From an uncultured Oscillatoriales cyanobacterium (GTDB taxonomy: Bacteria > Cyanobacteriota > Cyanobacteriia > Cyanobacteriales > Microcoleaceae): a stretch of DNA of 35,452 nt. Position 1 is the first letter of the stretch, and each line of letters opens with the position of its first letter. Shown here in pieces: positions 9,766 to 20,700 of this stretch. Made by a program: the position numbers and the translations under genes. The notes below the pieces were generated by a model, which saw only the letters and a list, made by a program, of their open reading frames with translations, had not been told where the DNA came from and ran no database searches. The stretch covers positions 1 through 35,452 of the forward strand of contig CAITND010000096.1 of assembly GCA_903893625.1 (NCBI GenBank), in the 5' to 3' direction.

Positions 9766-10719
9766 ATGAAAACAGCATTAATTTCTGGCGTATCGGGACA
9801 GGATGGAGCTTATTTAGCTGACCTTTTATTAAAACAAGGTTATTCTGTTTATGGCACATCACGCGATGCTCAAATGTCTTCTTTTAGCAATTTATCTCGT
9901 CTAGGAATTCGAGAACAAATTAAACTAGATTCAATGAGTCTAACGGATTTTAGAAGTGTCTTGCAAACTCTAACTAAAATTCAACCCGATGAAGTCTATA
10001 ATTTAGCAGGTCAAAGTTCAGTAGGACTATCCTTTGAACAACCTGTAGAAACCTTAGAAAGTATAGCCACAGGAACTCTAAATTTATTAGAAGCTATTCG
10101 ATTTACCGGGGCTAAAATTAAACTTTATAACGCTAGTTCTAGTGAATCTTTTGGAGATACAAAAGGACTTCCTGCCGATGAAAATACTCCTTTTCATCCC
10201 CGCAGTCCCTATGCTGTCGCAAAATCTACAGCTTTTTGGGAAGTCGCAAACTATCGGGAAGCTTATGGTTTATTTGCCTGTTCAGGGATTTTATTTAACC
10301 ATGAATCTCCCCTACGTCCTGAACGATTTGTAACTCAAAAAATTGTTAAAGCGGCTGTTGATATTGCAGCAGGAAAACAACAGAAACTCTATTTAGGAGA
10401 TATTTCTATTCAACGAGATTGGGGCTGGGCACCGGAATATATAGAAGCTATGTATTTAATGTTGCAGCAGGAAGAACCCGATGATTATGTAATTGCAACG
10501 GGGGAAACTTATTCTTTAGCAGAATTTATTGAATCTGCCTTTACTTGTCTAGGTTTAAATTGGCAAGATTATGTAGAATCTGATAGCAATTTATTACGAC
10601 CTACGGATATTGCGGTGGGTCGAGGAAATCCCACTAAGGCAGAACAGAAGTTAGGATGGAAAGCACAATATAAAATGCCAGATGTTGTTAGAATGATGGT
10701 AGAAGCAAGGCAGAATTAA
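9766..10719 (+). CDS. gmd: GDP-mannose 4,6-dehydratase-like SDR enzyme
   Basis: Extended short-chain dehydrogenase/reductase that would convert GDP-mannose to GDP-4-keto-6-deoxymannose, precursor of GDP-fucose, GDP-rhamnose or perosamine. It shows the NAD(P) loop SGVSGQDGAYLA near the N-terminus, NLAGQSSVGLSF, the YxxxK motif in SPYAVAK, and the family block FNHESPLRPERFVTQKI. I prefer the ATG at 9766, giving MKTALISG, over the TTG two codons upstream. At 317 residues it is slightly shorter than many Gmd proteins, which are about 340-370. No GDP-fucose synthase or similar reductase is next to it, so the final sugar cannot be named. It is flanked by repeats on both sides of its small neighbourhood. 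Confidence 0.87.
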   Translation: MKTALISGVSGQDGAYLADLLLKQGYSVYGTSRDAQMSSFSNLSRLGIREQIKLDSMSLTDFRSVLQTLTKIQPDEVYNLAGQSSVGLSFEQPVETLESIATGTLNLLEAIRFTGAKIKLYNASSSESFGDTKGLPADENTPFHPRSPYAVAKSTAFWEVANYREAYGLFACSGILFNHESPLRPERFVTQKIVKAAVDIAAGKQQKLYLGDISIQRDWGWAPEYIEAMYLMLQQEEPDDYVIATGETYSLAEFIESAFTCLGLNWQDYVESDSNLLRPTDIAVGRGNPTKAEQKLGWKAQYKMPDVVRMMVEARQN

Positions 10720-10764
10720 AAATTTAGAAGCTGATGAAAAACAATTTAATTGAAGGGGATTAAC

Positions 10765-11448
10765 ATGATGTCTAGTTTACCACAGCTAAAAACAGAAATT
10801 CCTCGTTTAGAAAATGGCGATCGCTTAACCCGTCCAGAATTTGAACGTCGTTATCAAGCCATGCCAAATCATCAAAAAGTAGAATTAATTGAAGGAGTGG
10901 TTTATATGGCTTCCCCATTACGTTTTCGTAGTCATGGAGAACCCCATGCTCAGATTAATACTTGGTTAGGGGTTTATTATGCAGCAACTCCTGGAGTTTT
11001 AGCCGCCGATAATACAACTGTCCGACTCGATGGGGAAAACGAACCGCAACCCGATGCTATTTTATTTATTAATCCCAATTTAGGAGGACAATGCCGCATT
11101 AGTGAAGATGATTATATTGAAGGATCGCCAGAATTAATTGTAGAAATTGCGGCTAGTAGTGCGGCTTATGATCTTTATGATAAAAAAAGAGCCTATCAAC
11201 GGAATGGTGTGCAGGAATATTTAGTTTGGCAAGTGTATGAACATGAAATTTCTTGGTGGAAACTTCAGGAAGGGGAATATATTGCTTTAGAAACTGATGA
11301 AAATGGGGTGATTAAAAGTCAAGTGTTTCCGGGGTTATGGTTAGAGGTGCGATCGCTTTTAGAAGGGAATTTGGCTGAGGTGTTAAAAAGATTACAGGAA
11401 GGAATAGAAAGTGTTGAGCATCAAGATTTTATTCGTCGATTGTGTTAG
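10765..11448 (+). CDS. Uma2 family protein (DUF820, PD-(D/E)XK nuclease fold)
   Basis: 227 residues from the ATG at 10765, which has an AAGGGG ribosome binding site at 10753-10758; an upstream in-frame TTG lies before that site and is unlikely to be the start. The Uma2 pattern is present: ELIEG near the N-terminal third, QPDAILF, then SPELIVEIA with D and K in YDLYDKKRAYQRNGVQEYLVW. These supply the acidic residues and lysine of a restriction-endonuclease-like fold. Uma2 genes are heavily amplified in cyanobacteria and their cellular role is uncertain. It stands alone between the dehydratase and a repeat-rich gap. A second member is cut by the right end of the window. Confidence 0.88.
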   Translation: MMSSLPQLKTEIPRLENGDRLTRPEFERRYQAMPNHQKVELIEGVVYMASPLRFRSHGEPHAQINTWLGVYYAATPGVLAADNTTVRLDGENEPQPDAILFINPNLGGQCRISEDDYIEGSPELIVEIAASSAAYDLYDKKRAYQRNGVQEYLVWQVYEHEISWWKLQEGEYIALETDENGVIKSQVFPGLWLEVRSLLEGNLAEVLKRLQEGIESVEHQDFIRRLC

Positions 11449-11550
11449 AATAGTTGATGGATAATAGAGCGATTTTAAACCTGTCTATTATGAGCAAAAC
11501 TCCTTTTAATACAGCTAAAAACAGTAACTAAATATAACGTGCAACGGTTG

Positions 11551-11631
11551 TAGGGGCGGGTTCGAGACAATTTTGAGAATGCACCAACCATCTCCCTAAA
11601 CCCGCCCCGTTTTTCCCCCTAAACCCGCCCC
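11551..11631. repeat. GGGGCGGGTT inverted repeat, copy 2, with an extra arm
   Basis: The element opens with TAGGGGCGGGTTCGAG at 11551 (arm 11553-11562), as in copy 1 at 9667. It has two right arms AACCCGCCCC, at 11599-11608 and 11622-11631, separated by a pyrimidine-rich stretch. The surrounding gap (11449-11819, 371 bases) otherwise holds only AT-rich sequence and the hairpin at 11678. I see no gene in it. Confidence 0.75.
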
Positions 11632-11677
11632 ATTTTTCAAGATTCCGACAGATTAAAATCTATCGCTACACAGACAA

Positions 11678-11695
11678 AACCCGCCTGCGCGGGTT
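11678..11695. repeat. AACCCGC/GCGGGTT hairpin
   Basis: AACCCGC (11678-11684), a CTGC loop, then GCGGGTT (11689-11695). It is related to the arms of the inverted-repeat element just upstream, in the gap between convergent genes. It could act as a bidirectional terminator, but no clear T-tract follows on the + strand. Confidence 0.5.
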
Positions 11696-11819
11696 GTGAA
11701 ATCTAGCAAATTATAGGAAAAACCTAAGCGGTGGTTTAGTTTGTGTAGCAACAGTTTCAAATGTTTGGAAGCAGGGAAAATTAAACAGTCCTGGAGCTTA
11801 ATTGGTCGGTTGACAGGGG

Positions 11820-12269
11820 TTAGGTTAAAAAATCAGAATCCAACAATTGATCAGCTTTAAAAGGACAATGTTCAGGAAATATTGCAGCAGGAAGATCGGT
11901 TTTTTTAATCACTTGCTTTCTGGCTTTAGGATAAATTTCTTCTATCTCCTGTAAAAAATAATTATACAAAGTTTTAGATTTTAATAATAATTCCAGTTCA
12001 AACCGAAAATTATCAATTTCAGTTTGCCAACCTTTGCCACAACGATCTCGTTCTGCTTCCCAATATTGGTAAAGCAATAAATGAATTAGTAATTGTCTTA
12101 AATAACTGGAAACCTTGCGCTTTTGTTCATTCCCCAAAGCTAATATTTCCTCCATTAAATGTATCAAATCAAGTCCATTTATATCCTTTTTTTCTAACTT
12201 TTGATAAGTGTCTTGTAACCAGAGATAATAATCTTGTTCATAAAGACTAGAACTCTCGATATTATTCAT
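11820..12269 (-). CDS. DUF29 family protein
   Basis: 149 residues with the DUF29 layout: YEQDYYLWLQDTYQKL at the N-terminus, a central LMEEILALG, then LRQLLIHLLLYQYW, and near the C-terminus FPEHCPFKADQLLD. The family is small, helical and cyanobacteria-rich with no settled function; it is often seen as a single cargo gene between unrelated genes. A GAGGTG ribosome binding site precedes the ATG. It lies 30 bases downstream of the retropepsin-like gene on the same strand, so the two are probably co-transcribed. A second DUF29 gene interrupts the pse operon at 33641. Confidence 0.9.
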   Translation of the reverse strand: MNNIESSSLYEQDYYLWLQDTYQKLEKKDINGLDLIHLMEEILALGNEQKRKVSSYLRQLLIHLLLYQYWEAERDRCGKGWQTEIDNFRFELELLLKSKTLYNYFLQEIEEIYPKARKQVIKKTDLPAAIFPEHCPFKADQLLDSDFLT

Positions 12270-12299
12270 TAAATCACCTCAATTTTTATTATTACCTAC

Positions 12300-12917
12300 T
12301 TATGCTTGACCGCCACGCCATTTAAAAATGATCGTCTCATCAGCCTGTTTAAACTCGATATCAAACAAATCAAACACCACCTCTCGCCCCAACAAAACTT
12401 CTTCACAAAAATCGCTTTGTATCCACGCCACAGGAGCGGTAAAACGATGACCTTCTATCTCTATTTCCACCTTTCTTAATAGATATTCAATACTACCACC
12501 AATTCCTTCACCACTACCCAGGTTTTCTCCCTCTCCTTTAGTGTAGCCTAATCGCTCACCAAGCTGTCTAGTAATTAAGCTAAAATCAGCCCCAGAGTCC
12601 ACTAGAATTTTGACTTTTTCTGTGGTTTGAAATTTCAAAATTAATTCATATTTGGGTTGCCAATCGTGAGCTTTTAGCGATCGCATTCTCACCGGATAAA
12701 ACTTAGCAGGTTCAATAAATTCACTTTCAAATATTCGCTCAATCACATAACTTAATTTAGGAGTATCAGGGGGTATAGCATCCATCATTTTTCTGAAATC
12801 TCGATCGTGACTAATCACTCCTTGATTCGTATAAGCAATCCATTGACCCCGATATATTTTTAATTGGGGACGATTGGCTTTATACCAATCATTAGTTGTT
12901 GCATATTCTGGTTCCAT
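12300..12917 (-). CDS. DUF5678-like / retropepsin-like aspartic protease domain protein
   Basis: 205 residues. The N-terminal part (about 15-50) contains YRGQWIAYTNQGVISHDRDF, which resembles the small DUF5678 domain found in cyanobacterial two-gene cassettes. The C-terminal part (about 85-200) resembles a single-copy retroviral-type aspartic protease: ILVDSGADFSLI, with the active-site triplet seen as Asp-Ser-Gly at 107-109, then VAWIQSDFCEEVLLGREVVF near the end. D-S-G in place of D-T-G is seen in some members. As a single lobe it would need to dimerise. It is the first gene of a two-gene unit with the DUF29 gene. No secretion signal is visible. Substrate and role are unknown. Confidence 0.75.
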   Translation of the reverse strand: MEPEYATTNDWYKANRPQLKIYRGQWIAYTNQGVISHDRDFRKMMDAIPPDTPKLSYVIERIFESEFIEPAKFYPVRMRSLKAHDWQPKYELILKFQTTEKVKILVDSGADFSLITRQLGERLGYTKGEGENLGSGEGIGGSIEYLLRKVEIEIEGHRFTAPVAWIQSDFCEEVLLGREVVFDLFDIEFKQADETIIFKWRGGQA

Positions 12918-13042
12918 TATTAATATTCTCTCCTTGAGGAATACCAGCCAAGACTACTTTGAGATTCTAAGGTAAGATTAGCACATCATCGGGTTGAGTT
13001 TCCAACTAAGGGATAAAAACGGTAATTCTTTTTGATTAGGCT

Positions 13043-13070
13043 TTGATTATTGATTAGAATGCTGTATAAT
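13043..13070 (+). promoter_or_regulatory. Candidate promoter for the TPR protein gene
   Basis: TTGATT (13043-13048) and TATAAT (13065-13070) with a 16-base spacer, the latter preceded directly by TG. The ATG lies at 13182, giving a leader of roughly 105 bases. Both hexamers are close to the sigma70 consensus. Confidence 0.5.
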
Positions 13071-13181
13071 CAAAAGACCAGTTAATGGGATGGAATATGC
13101 GATTTTACGGGATCAGAGTCTTGTTAAGATGGCAGAAGTCATGGTTAAATTGGAAATTGATTCTTATTCTTAATATCTTTT

Positions 13182-14693
13182 ATGACAGTTTCGTATTTTC
13201 ATCTAGCTAATCAATTTGTCCAAGAAGGAAATTTAGGAGAGGCGATCGCAATTTATCGTAAAGCAATTGAAGATCACCCCAATGTTCATCTGTACCACCA
13301 CAATCTGGGTAAACTTTTAGTACAAACTGGAGCCTGGGAAGCAGCGATAGTTAATTACGATCAATCCTGTAAAATAAATCCTAAATCAGCTTGGTATCAT
13401 TATGATTACGGAATAGCTTTAGTTGAAGTTAAACAATATGCAAAATCAATTTTGGCTTTTCAGGAAGCGATCGCGCTCGAACCCAATATACCTGAGTTTT
13501 ATAAAAGTTTAGGTGAGGCATTTTGGCAAGCAGGTCAAAGGAATGAGGCTATCGACTATTTTAAAAAAGCCATTGATCAAGGGTTCTCAAACCCATCTCA
13601 ATTATATCAACAAATTGGCAATATTTTATTAGAACAAGGACAAGTTCAGGAAGGATTTTATTATTGGCGTAAGGCATTAGAGCTAAATTCTAATTCCTCG
13701 GAAATTTATGTTCAGTTTGGGGAATTACTACAGACTAGGAATGAAATTGCAGAAGCAATTGATGTTTATCACAAAGCTATTAAGTTGAATCCTTATGCCT
13801 ACTGGTCGCAGTATAAGTTAGGGACGGCCTTAGCTGCTTGTGGTCAATTGCCAGAGGCGGTTATAGCTTATCAAAAAGCAATAGAATTAGAATCTGGATC
13901 GGCGATTGTTCATCATTATTTAGGACATACCTTATCGTTATTACAGAGATGGGAAGAAGCGATCATTTGTTATCAGAAAGCCGTGGAACTTGCTCCTAAC
14001 TCAGCCGTAGTTTACCAACATTGGGGAGATGCGTTAATGAGTTTGGGAAGATGGAATCAAGCAGTAGGAATATACCGGAAATCGGTTGAATTAGAACCTC
14101 ATTCTTTAGAAGCCCAGGATCATTTAGGGTTTGTTTTAGCTCAACTAGGACAATCGGAAGAAGCGATCGCAGCTTATTTTAAAGCCTTAGCCATTGATCC
14201 CAATTCTGAGGTCGTCAATTTTCATTTGCTGGGAGTTTTGCAAGGTTCTAATCTATCCGTTTCATCTAATAAAAATTTACAGGAAATAGAACAGTGTTAT
14301 CGTCGGATTATTGCTTTTAATCCCAATCATTTAGAAATTTATCGAAAACTACTAGAACTTCAACCGAATGATCTTGATGTTTACTTGCAATATGGGCAAG
14401 CCTTGATTAATCAACATCAATGGCAAGATGCAATCTCAACTTATCAAATCGTAATTCAACGTCAACCGAATGCAGTAGCTTACCAAGGTTTGGGAGATGC
14501 GTGGCAAGGTAAAGCAGTATTTGATCAAGCTATTCAAGCCTATCAAAAAGCTCTGGAGTTCAACTCAGAATGTTCCCTAATTTACAATAATTTAGGTGAT
14601 GCTTTGGCAAAATTTGGCCAGATAAAAGAAGCGAGTGTTTGCTATCGTCGCGCTTTGGAGTTAGCGGCCAAACAGCAAACTCTCGTTGTCTAG
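13182..14693 (+). CDS. Protein made almost entirely of TPR repeats
   Basis: 503 residues containing about 13-14 tetratricopeptide units of 34 residues from the N-terminus to about 495. Each shows the usual G..L...G...EAI..Y.KAI.L.P pattern (for example YQKAIELESGSA near residues 230-241). One unit near 340-385 is expanded or degenerate (SNLSVSSNKNLQEIEQCYRR). No catalytic domain, signal peptide or membrane helix is visible. Its TPRs resemble those of the sulfotransferase and capsule-transferase fusions in this window, so a scaffold role for the glycan enzymes is plausible; this is inference. There is no clear ribosome binding site before the ATG. It converges on the large glycosyltransferase gene, leaving an 83-base gap. 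Confidence 0.85.
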   Translation: MTVSYFHLANQFVQEGNLGEAIAIYRKAIEDHPNVHLYHHNLGKLLVQTGAWEAAIVNYDQSCKINPKSAWYHYDYGIALVEVKQYAKSILAFQEAIALEPNIPEFYKSLGEAFWQAGQRNEAIDYFKKAIDQGFSNPSQLYQQIGNILLEQGQVQEGFYYWRKALELNSNSSEIYVQFGELLQTRNEIAEAIDVYHKAIKLNPYAYWSQYKLGTALAACGQLPEAVIAYQKAIELESGSAIVHHYLGHTLSLLQRWEEAIICYQKAVELAPNSAVVYQHWGDALMSLGRWNQAVGIYRKSVELEPHSLEAQDHLGFVLAQLGQSEEAIAAYFKALAIDPNSEVVNFHLLGVLQGSNLSVSSNKNLQEIEQCYRRIIAFNPNHLEIYRKLLELQPNDLDVYLQYGQALINQHQWQDAISTYQIVIQRQPNAVAYQGLGDAWQGKAVFDQAIQAYQKALEFNSECSLIYNNLGDALAKFGQIKEASVCYRRALELAAKQQTLVV

Positions 14694-14776
14694 TTTTGCA
14701 ATGGAAAATGAAACAGCCCTGCCTTAAAAAGCCTTAAAAATGGGGTAATTAGGGGGGATCATTTAGGAATTTCATA

Positions 14777-17700
14777 TCAGATTTTGCTTGTTTCCCTGTG
14801 ATTTTCTGTTTGTTGTAGTTCAATTTGTAACTGCAACGCTGTTTGTTTCCAACTACTTAATTGAGCTTCTAACCATTGTTTTTCCTCTTGAATTTGTTGG
14901 GATTGATTCTCAATCTGTTTGATCTTTTCTTGATTCATTTCAACGTGGGTAGTTAACTTTTCTTGTTCTAATTGAGCTTGAGCTAATTTTTCTTGAGTTT
15001 GAGCTAAACTGGTTGCCAACTCTTTGGCTTCCGATTTAAAGACAGATTGTTGAGCCGCTAAAATTTCTGGATTATTTTCAGCGTACTGCCAATATTTATC
15101 GTAAATAATTTCACGGGTACGAATAAAATCAGCCCGGTTCTTGCTTGTGGTGGTTGTACCATCTTCGCGACGGGTAAATTCACAAGTGGTTTGAGGAATA
15201 TGGGCAAATTGAAAGTGACGAGATAGGCGAATCCATAAATCCCAATCTTCATGGGTTGTTAAAGTTTCATCAAATAATCCAATCTGATCAAGACAGGATT
15301 TTTCGTGCATCACACATAGAATTGGAATAAAGTTATTAACTAGAATTTTATCGTTATCAAAGTCCGAAGAGTAGGGTTGGCTACGGTGAACTGTGATATA
15401 TTGCCCATTTTGTTTTTCCTGTTGCGCCATGACAGCATCGGTGTAGGCGATTTTATATTCACTATTTTCTAGGAATTTTACTAGGGTTTCGATGTGATTG
15501 GGGTAGTAGTTATCATCGTCATCTAAGTAGGCGATATATTTACCACGGGCGGCATGGATACCAGTGTTACGGGCTGCGGAGCGTTCGAGAGCGCGATCGT
15601 GTTTTTTATAAACAATGTTACCCCTGGTATTGAGGCGTGATATGACTGATTGTACGTCAACACCACCATCATTAACTACGATGATTTCTAATTCAGTAAA
15701 GGTTTGATTGAGGACACTTTGGATAGCTTGGGCAAGCATTTTTGGGCGGTTTTTTGTGGGGATGATGACACTGACAATGGGCTGGGAAATGATGCCAATC
15801 AATGGGTTCGGCGCTTGTTTATCGGTTTCATATTGATAGTTAACGGTGAGTTGTTGGTGATGGATAAGATTAGCTTTCTCTTCATCTGTAAGAAGCGCGC
15901 CTTGGTACTGCAAATCATCGAACTTGCGCTCAGAACCGGAAATGTTGGGAATATATAGACGTTTTATGCCATACTCGTCACATATCTGATCGGTTTCTTG
16001 ACCTGATCTTCCAGGTGTACCGTGTTCTATACCTTGCGGATTGAAGTAATAGAGTCCAAGAATTTCGGGGATAAGAGCCAATTTTTCGCCTTGACTACCA
16101 ATTCTTAACCAAAATTCATAATCTCCTGCACAATGAAATTCTGAACGAAAGTAGCCGTATTTGTCATGTAGCGACTTTCTCCACATAGGTTGTGATCCAA
16201 CGCAACAACCCTGTTTCATCTGGTCATAAGAATATGGCGGCCAATTCCAGTGTCGATTACCTTGTGTTGTGACAAATGTATCGTTAGGAACAGTAGTAAT
16301 TAGCTGATTGGGATAGGCTAGAGATACTTCTGGGTGTGTATCTAAAAAATTCGCCATGACTTCCAAAGCATCAAAACGGTGGCGATCATCTGTATTAGCA
16401 TTAGTGATATATTTTCCGTGGGACATTTTAATTGCCCTATTCCAAGCAGCATAAAGAGTTTCACGCTCAGGAGTACGTTCATATACTATGTTTGGATATT
16501 TTGCCTGAAATTCTTTAACAATAGATTGTTCATTTTGCGGCGAAGCACTATCAACAACAACGATTTCGAGTCCGCCTTGTTTATAAAGTGTTTGGTCAAC
16601 TAGATCCTGCAAACAACCGCGAATGTATTTTTCTGAATTGTAGGTAGAGATTATTGCAGAAACCAGAAATTGTGAGTTGTCTCTTAAGTTTTTAGGAAAG
16701 ACGGTGACAGGTTTAGGAACAACTTCTTGGGAAAAGTTATCTTCAATCTGATCCTGAAAGTAACAAATTCTTGATGACTCCTGATCTATCTTTTGCAGAA
16801 TTTTATTCGCTAGTTCGTGACATCCATTCATCAATCTTTGATGTTCTTGACCTTCATCAATGAACTCCCTCTGTAAAAAGAATTGCTGGTAATTAGATGA
16901 ACTTTGGTAGTAGCTTGCTATATATGATGCAAATTTTATCCATCTATGTTCAGAAAAATTCATCAGATGTTTAACATGGTATGCGATGGGTGAGATAAGT
17001 AATTTAATAGGAATACCTTTTTCTAATAAAACTAATGGAATCCAATAGTCCCACCAAGGCATTCCCACACAGAAATTTTCCGGTGGGTAATGTTCCAATA
17101 AATTCTTATCAAAAAAGAAATAATCAAAGCCCTTATCATAAAGAACCCCATCCTGGTAATCCTCCAGAGAATCTATATCCATTCGTGATCCAAAAACCAT
17201 ATTGTCTATAGCTTCTTTGGCGATAAAACTGACAAATCCAGCATCGACATTTAGGTATATATCAGAGTTAATAATACCGCTAATTTTAGTGCCATTTCCA
17301 CGCAAATACATGAAGATATCCTCAACATATACCAAAGGTCGTTCTGTTTCCGTGCGGGCATCGCGCCATACTGCATGAAACCTTACATTGGGAAAAAGTG
17401 ATTGCAATTGATTAATTTCTTCTTGTATATTTAACGATACGACTGAAAAACCTAAAGATTGCCAGGTATTAATACAAGCCTGCTGTCTTTCAATGTTTCT
17501 GGGTGCAATGCTAGTGACTACTAAAACTTCTTGATTCGAGTCTTTTGAGGTGGACTTTTCTTGAGGTAAACGTACTAATTCGACTGAATTGTTATCTAAA
17601 CTATCGGTCGCAGTTTCAATCAAAACAGACTTAACTATTTCTGCCATTTTAGACCAAGAAAACTGCTTAGACTGTTCCAAACCCAGCCTAATTAGAGACT

Positions 17701-20700
17701 CACGCACTTCAGGTTGTTGAACCTTAATCATTGCTTCTGCCATTTCATTGACATCTCGGCCACTCACATACAAAACCGCATTTCCACCAACTTCAGGTAA
17801 AGAAGCATAAGGACAAGTAATAACTGGACATCCACAAGCCATTGCTTCTAAAACAGGCATTCCGAAGCCTTCATAAAGTGAGGGATAGACTAAAGCCACC
17901 GCGCCAGAGTAGGCAACTCTTAGGTCTTCATCAGTCAAATACAATCTATGGATTTTAACACCAGAAGCATAGTGTAAAAATTTATCTTCAATAGCAGGAT
18001 CGCCCCCCGTGCAAACAATTTCAAAATCATGTTTGTCTGTTAATTGGGCAAATGCTTTAAAGAACAATATGCCGTTTTTATAACCCGTATTCCTCCAACC
18101 AACTCTATCACCAACCACTAAAAAATAAGGCTTACGAATCTCATACTTTGAGGTAAATTCAATAATTTCCTCTTGACTGGCAGGAGTAAAATTACTGTCA
18201 ATACCACAATGTGCTACGGTTATTGAATCTACTAATATATTTGGAAAGCAACCAACCAGATCGCGCTTAGTATTTTCCGATATGGTTAAATAGGCAGAAG
18301 CGTGTCTAATTCCTTGATGTTTTTCTTGCCACATGGAGGAATCTAGGTTCTGAGCTATCAGTTCGGGAATCATGTCATATCCCATAAAAACAGAGGGCGT
18401 TGACAGTGGAGTTGTATAGTATGTAGAGATGAATACATTTACTCCTTCTTCATCACAAACTTGCTGAAGCATTTGTCTATCTCTATCGGTGTCATCGTAG
18501 TTATACTCAGGTATTCGACGATACCTCATACCTGAAATTTTAGGTGCTGTTCCCGCTCGATCAAGAACTAGAATATTCCTGGCAAAACCATCTTTCACCC
18601 ACTCTTCTAACAGGGATTTCCAAACTCTAGCTATACCTGTATTGTTAAGCTGAAAAAATACTCCATCAACAGCGACTAACAATGAGTTTTTACTCTGTCG
18701 GTGCAGATTTGTAGTCCTATTTAAAACTTGTGATTTCAATATTATCGAGCCTGTAGCATCAGATGTTTTAGGAGTGTCTTCGCTTACTTGAAAACCACTA
18801 TCTGCCCATTCTATCAATTGTTGTACTCGACATTCAATAGTATGTTTTTCCTGGCATAATTGATAACCGTGATCGGCGATTTCCTCAGCTAAATCGGGAT
18901 TTTTCAGCAAATATTCGATTTTTTCGATTAACTCATCAGGATTTTCTGGGTTATAGTAAACTAAATGCTCCCAGTCCCGAAATAACTTGTTAGATTTATC
19001 CCCTATAACATTGTTCTGAAGCAGCAAAGTTCCACATCCCATTATTTCATAGGGGCGTGAAGTTAACGTTGGAGATAGTGAAGGTAAATTTAATCCCAAC
19101 TTATAAGTATTTAGTTCATCCACATAAGACTGAACTGCTTCCAACGGTTTTGAGAGTAAATCGGTTACTAATGGATATAAGTCAATATGATGATTTAGCT
19201 TAAGCCTATCCATTAGTTGAGATCGCTGATAATACGTTTTATTATTAAAGTGAGGAGTCGCATTACCTCGAAAAACGGCACGATTTTTTCTTTGTGCGAA
19301 AGGAATTTTGCAATTGTAGTATTGGGGATCAATAGCAAAAGGAGAAAAAACGGTGGGTGTTTTTATACCTCGATTTAGTAACCAAGAGACATCCGGTTCA
19401 TGATTACATATAATGGCACTAACACAGGTCGCCGCATTGTCAATAGCGATTGAAATTTGCTCTTGCCACTGTGGTGTATTTTGTACTATCTCTGCCGAAC
19501 AATGTTCTTGAAAAATTGCCACCTTTTTGATGTTTGTATTGTACCATCCCTCCTGCCATTTTAAACTATTGTGTAGGGGGTGAGAATGCCAATCAAACCC
19601 AAGCAAGATCATTATATCAGCTTCTGGGTTTCTCAAATATTGATACAAACCATCATCATTCGTAGGTTCTAATGCTCCCCATTCGGCCATAGGTGTAAAT
19701 ACACGATTCAGTAAACCTTGTCTTTGCAAAACATTGACCCAACCTCGCGAAAAGTTCCATCCATGTATTCCAGTAGCTTGCAATACAACATCTATGCGAG
19801 GTTGAGTGGACATAGAAGAGAAATGATTGGGCTTTCCTACAGTTTTTGTTGCTGCATGAGATAGATTTGATTTGTGTTGCGATGAACTTATCTGGGCAGT
19901 GTCTTGGTCTAAACCTAATGTATTATCATCTAGCGGTTTTTCTAAGACAGCGGCAAACTGAATGTAACAGGAGTTATCAACTTGTTTAGCATTTTTTATA
20001 CGGTAAATTGTTATATTAAAACCATTAAGGTTGTTAATTATCCTACTAACTAAATGCTCGGGATCGTAAAAACGCCCATGTCTGTTGTTCCAACCTAAAT
20101 GCTCATAAATAATTGCATCAGACTCAAAACTGACTCCTCCAGTAGCTTTAGCTGTCACAGGATCTGTTTGAATAGCATATTCATGAAAAAGATACAAAGG
20201 TGCAATACAACACTTCCCTCCAAACTTGAGAACGCGACCTAACTCTTTGGCAAAACGAATATCTGCATCTCCTTCAAAGTGTTCTATAGAACAATGTAAA
20301 GCTATTTTTGTTGCAAAATCATTCGGTATCGGCATATCTCCGGCATCTCCCCCTATTAAATTTCCGTTTAAACCAGGAGGATAGTCTAAATCTTGAGCGT
20401 ATGTTTGACAGCCAAAGACTTGATTATATATTTTAGGAACAACTCCTGATTGACTTGCAACATCTATATATATGTCATCAGGCGAAAGCTCTAACAACTT
20501 AGCGGCAATGTAATGTTCTAAAGATTTTTCTGGGATATTTCCTGAGTAGTATTCTGGATAATCTTCCAGGTAGCGCGATTGATTAAAATAATTTTTATAG
20601 TCGTTAATATCGACCTCAAATTCTTGGACTCTCACCCCTTTAGCCATCAATTGACTAGACATTAATTCCGGATTATTAGCAGGTATCCCACCTTGCTTTT

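Noticed and set aside
13083-13205. Forty-codon frame beginning before the TPR gene and overlapping its start
   Set aside because: No ribosome binding site and a hydrophobic/tryptophan-rich peptide without similarity; most likely chance.
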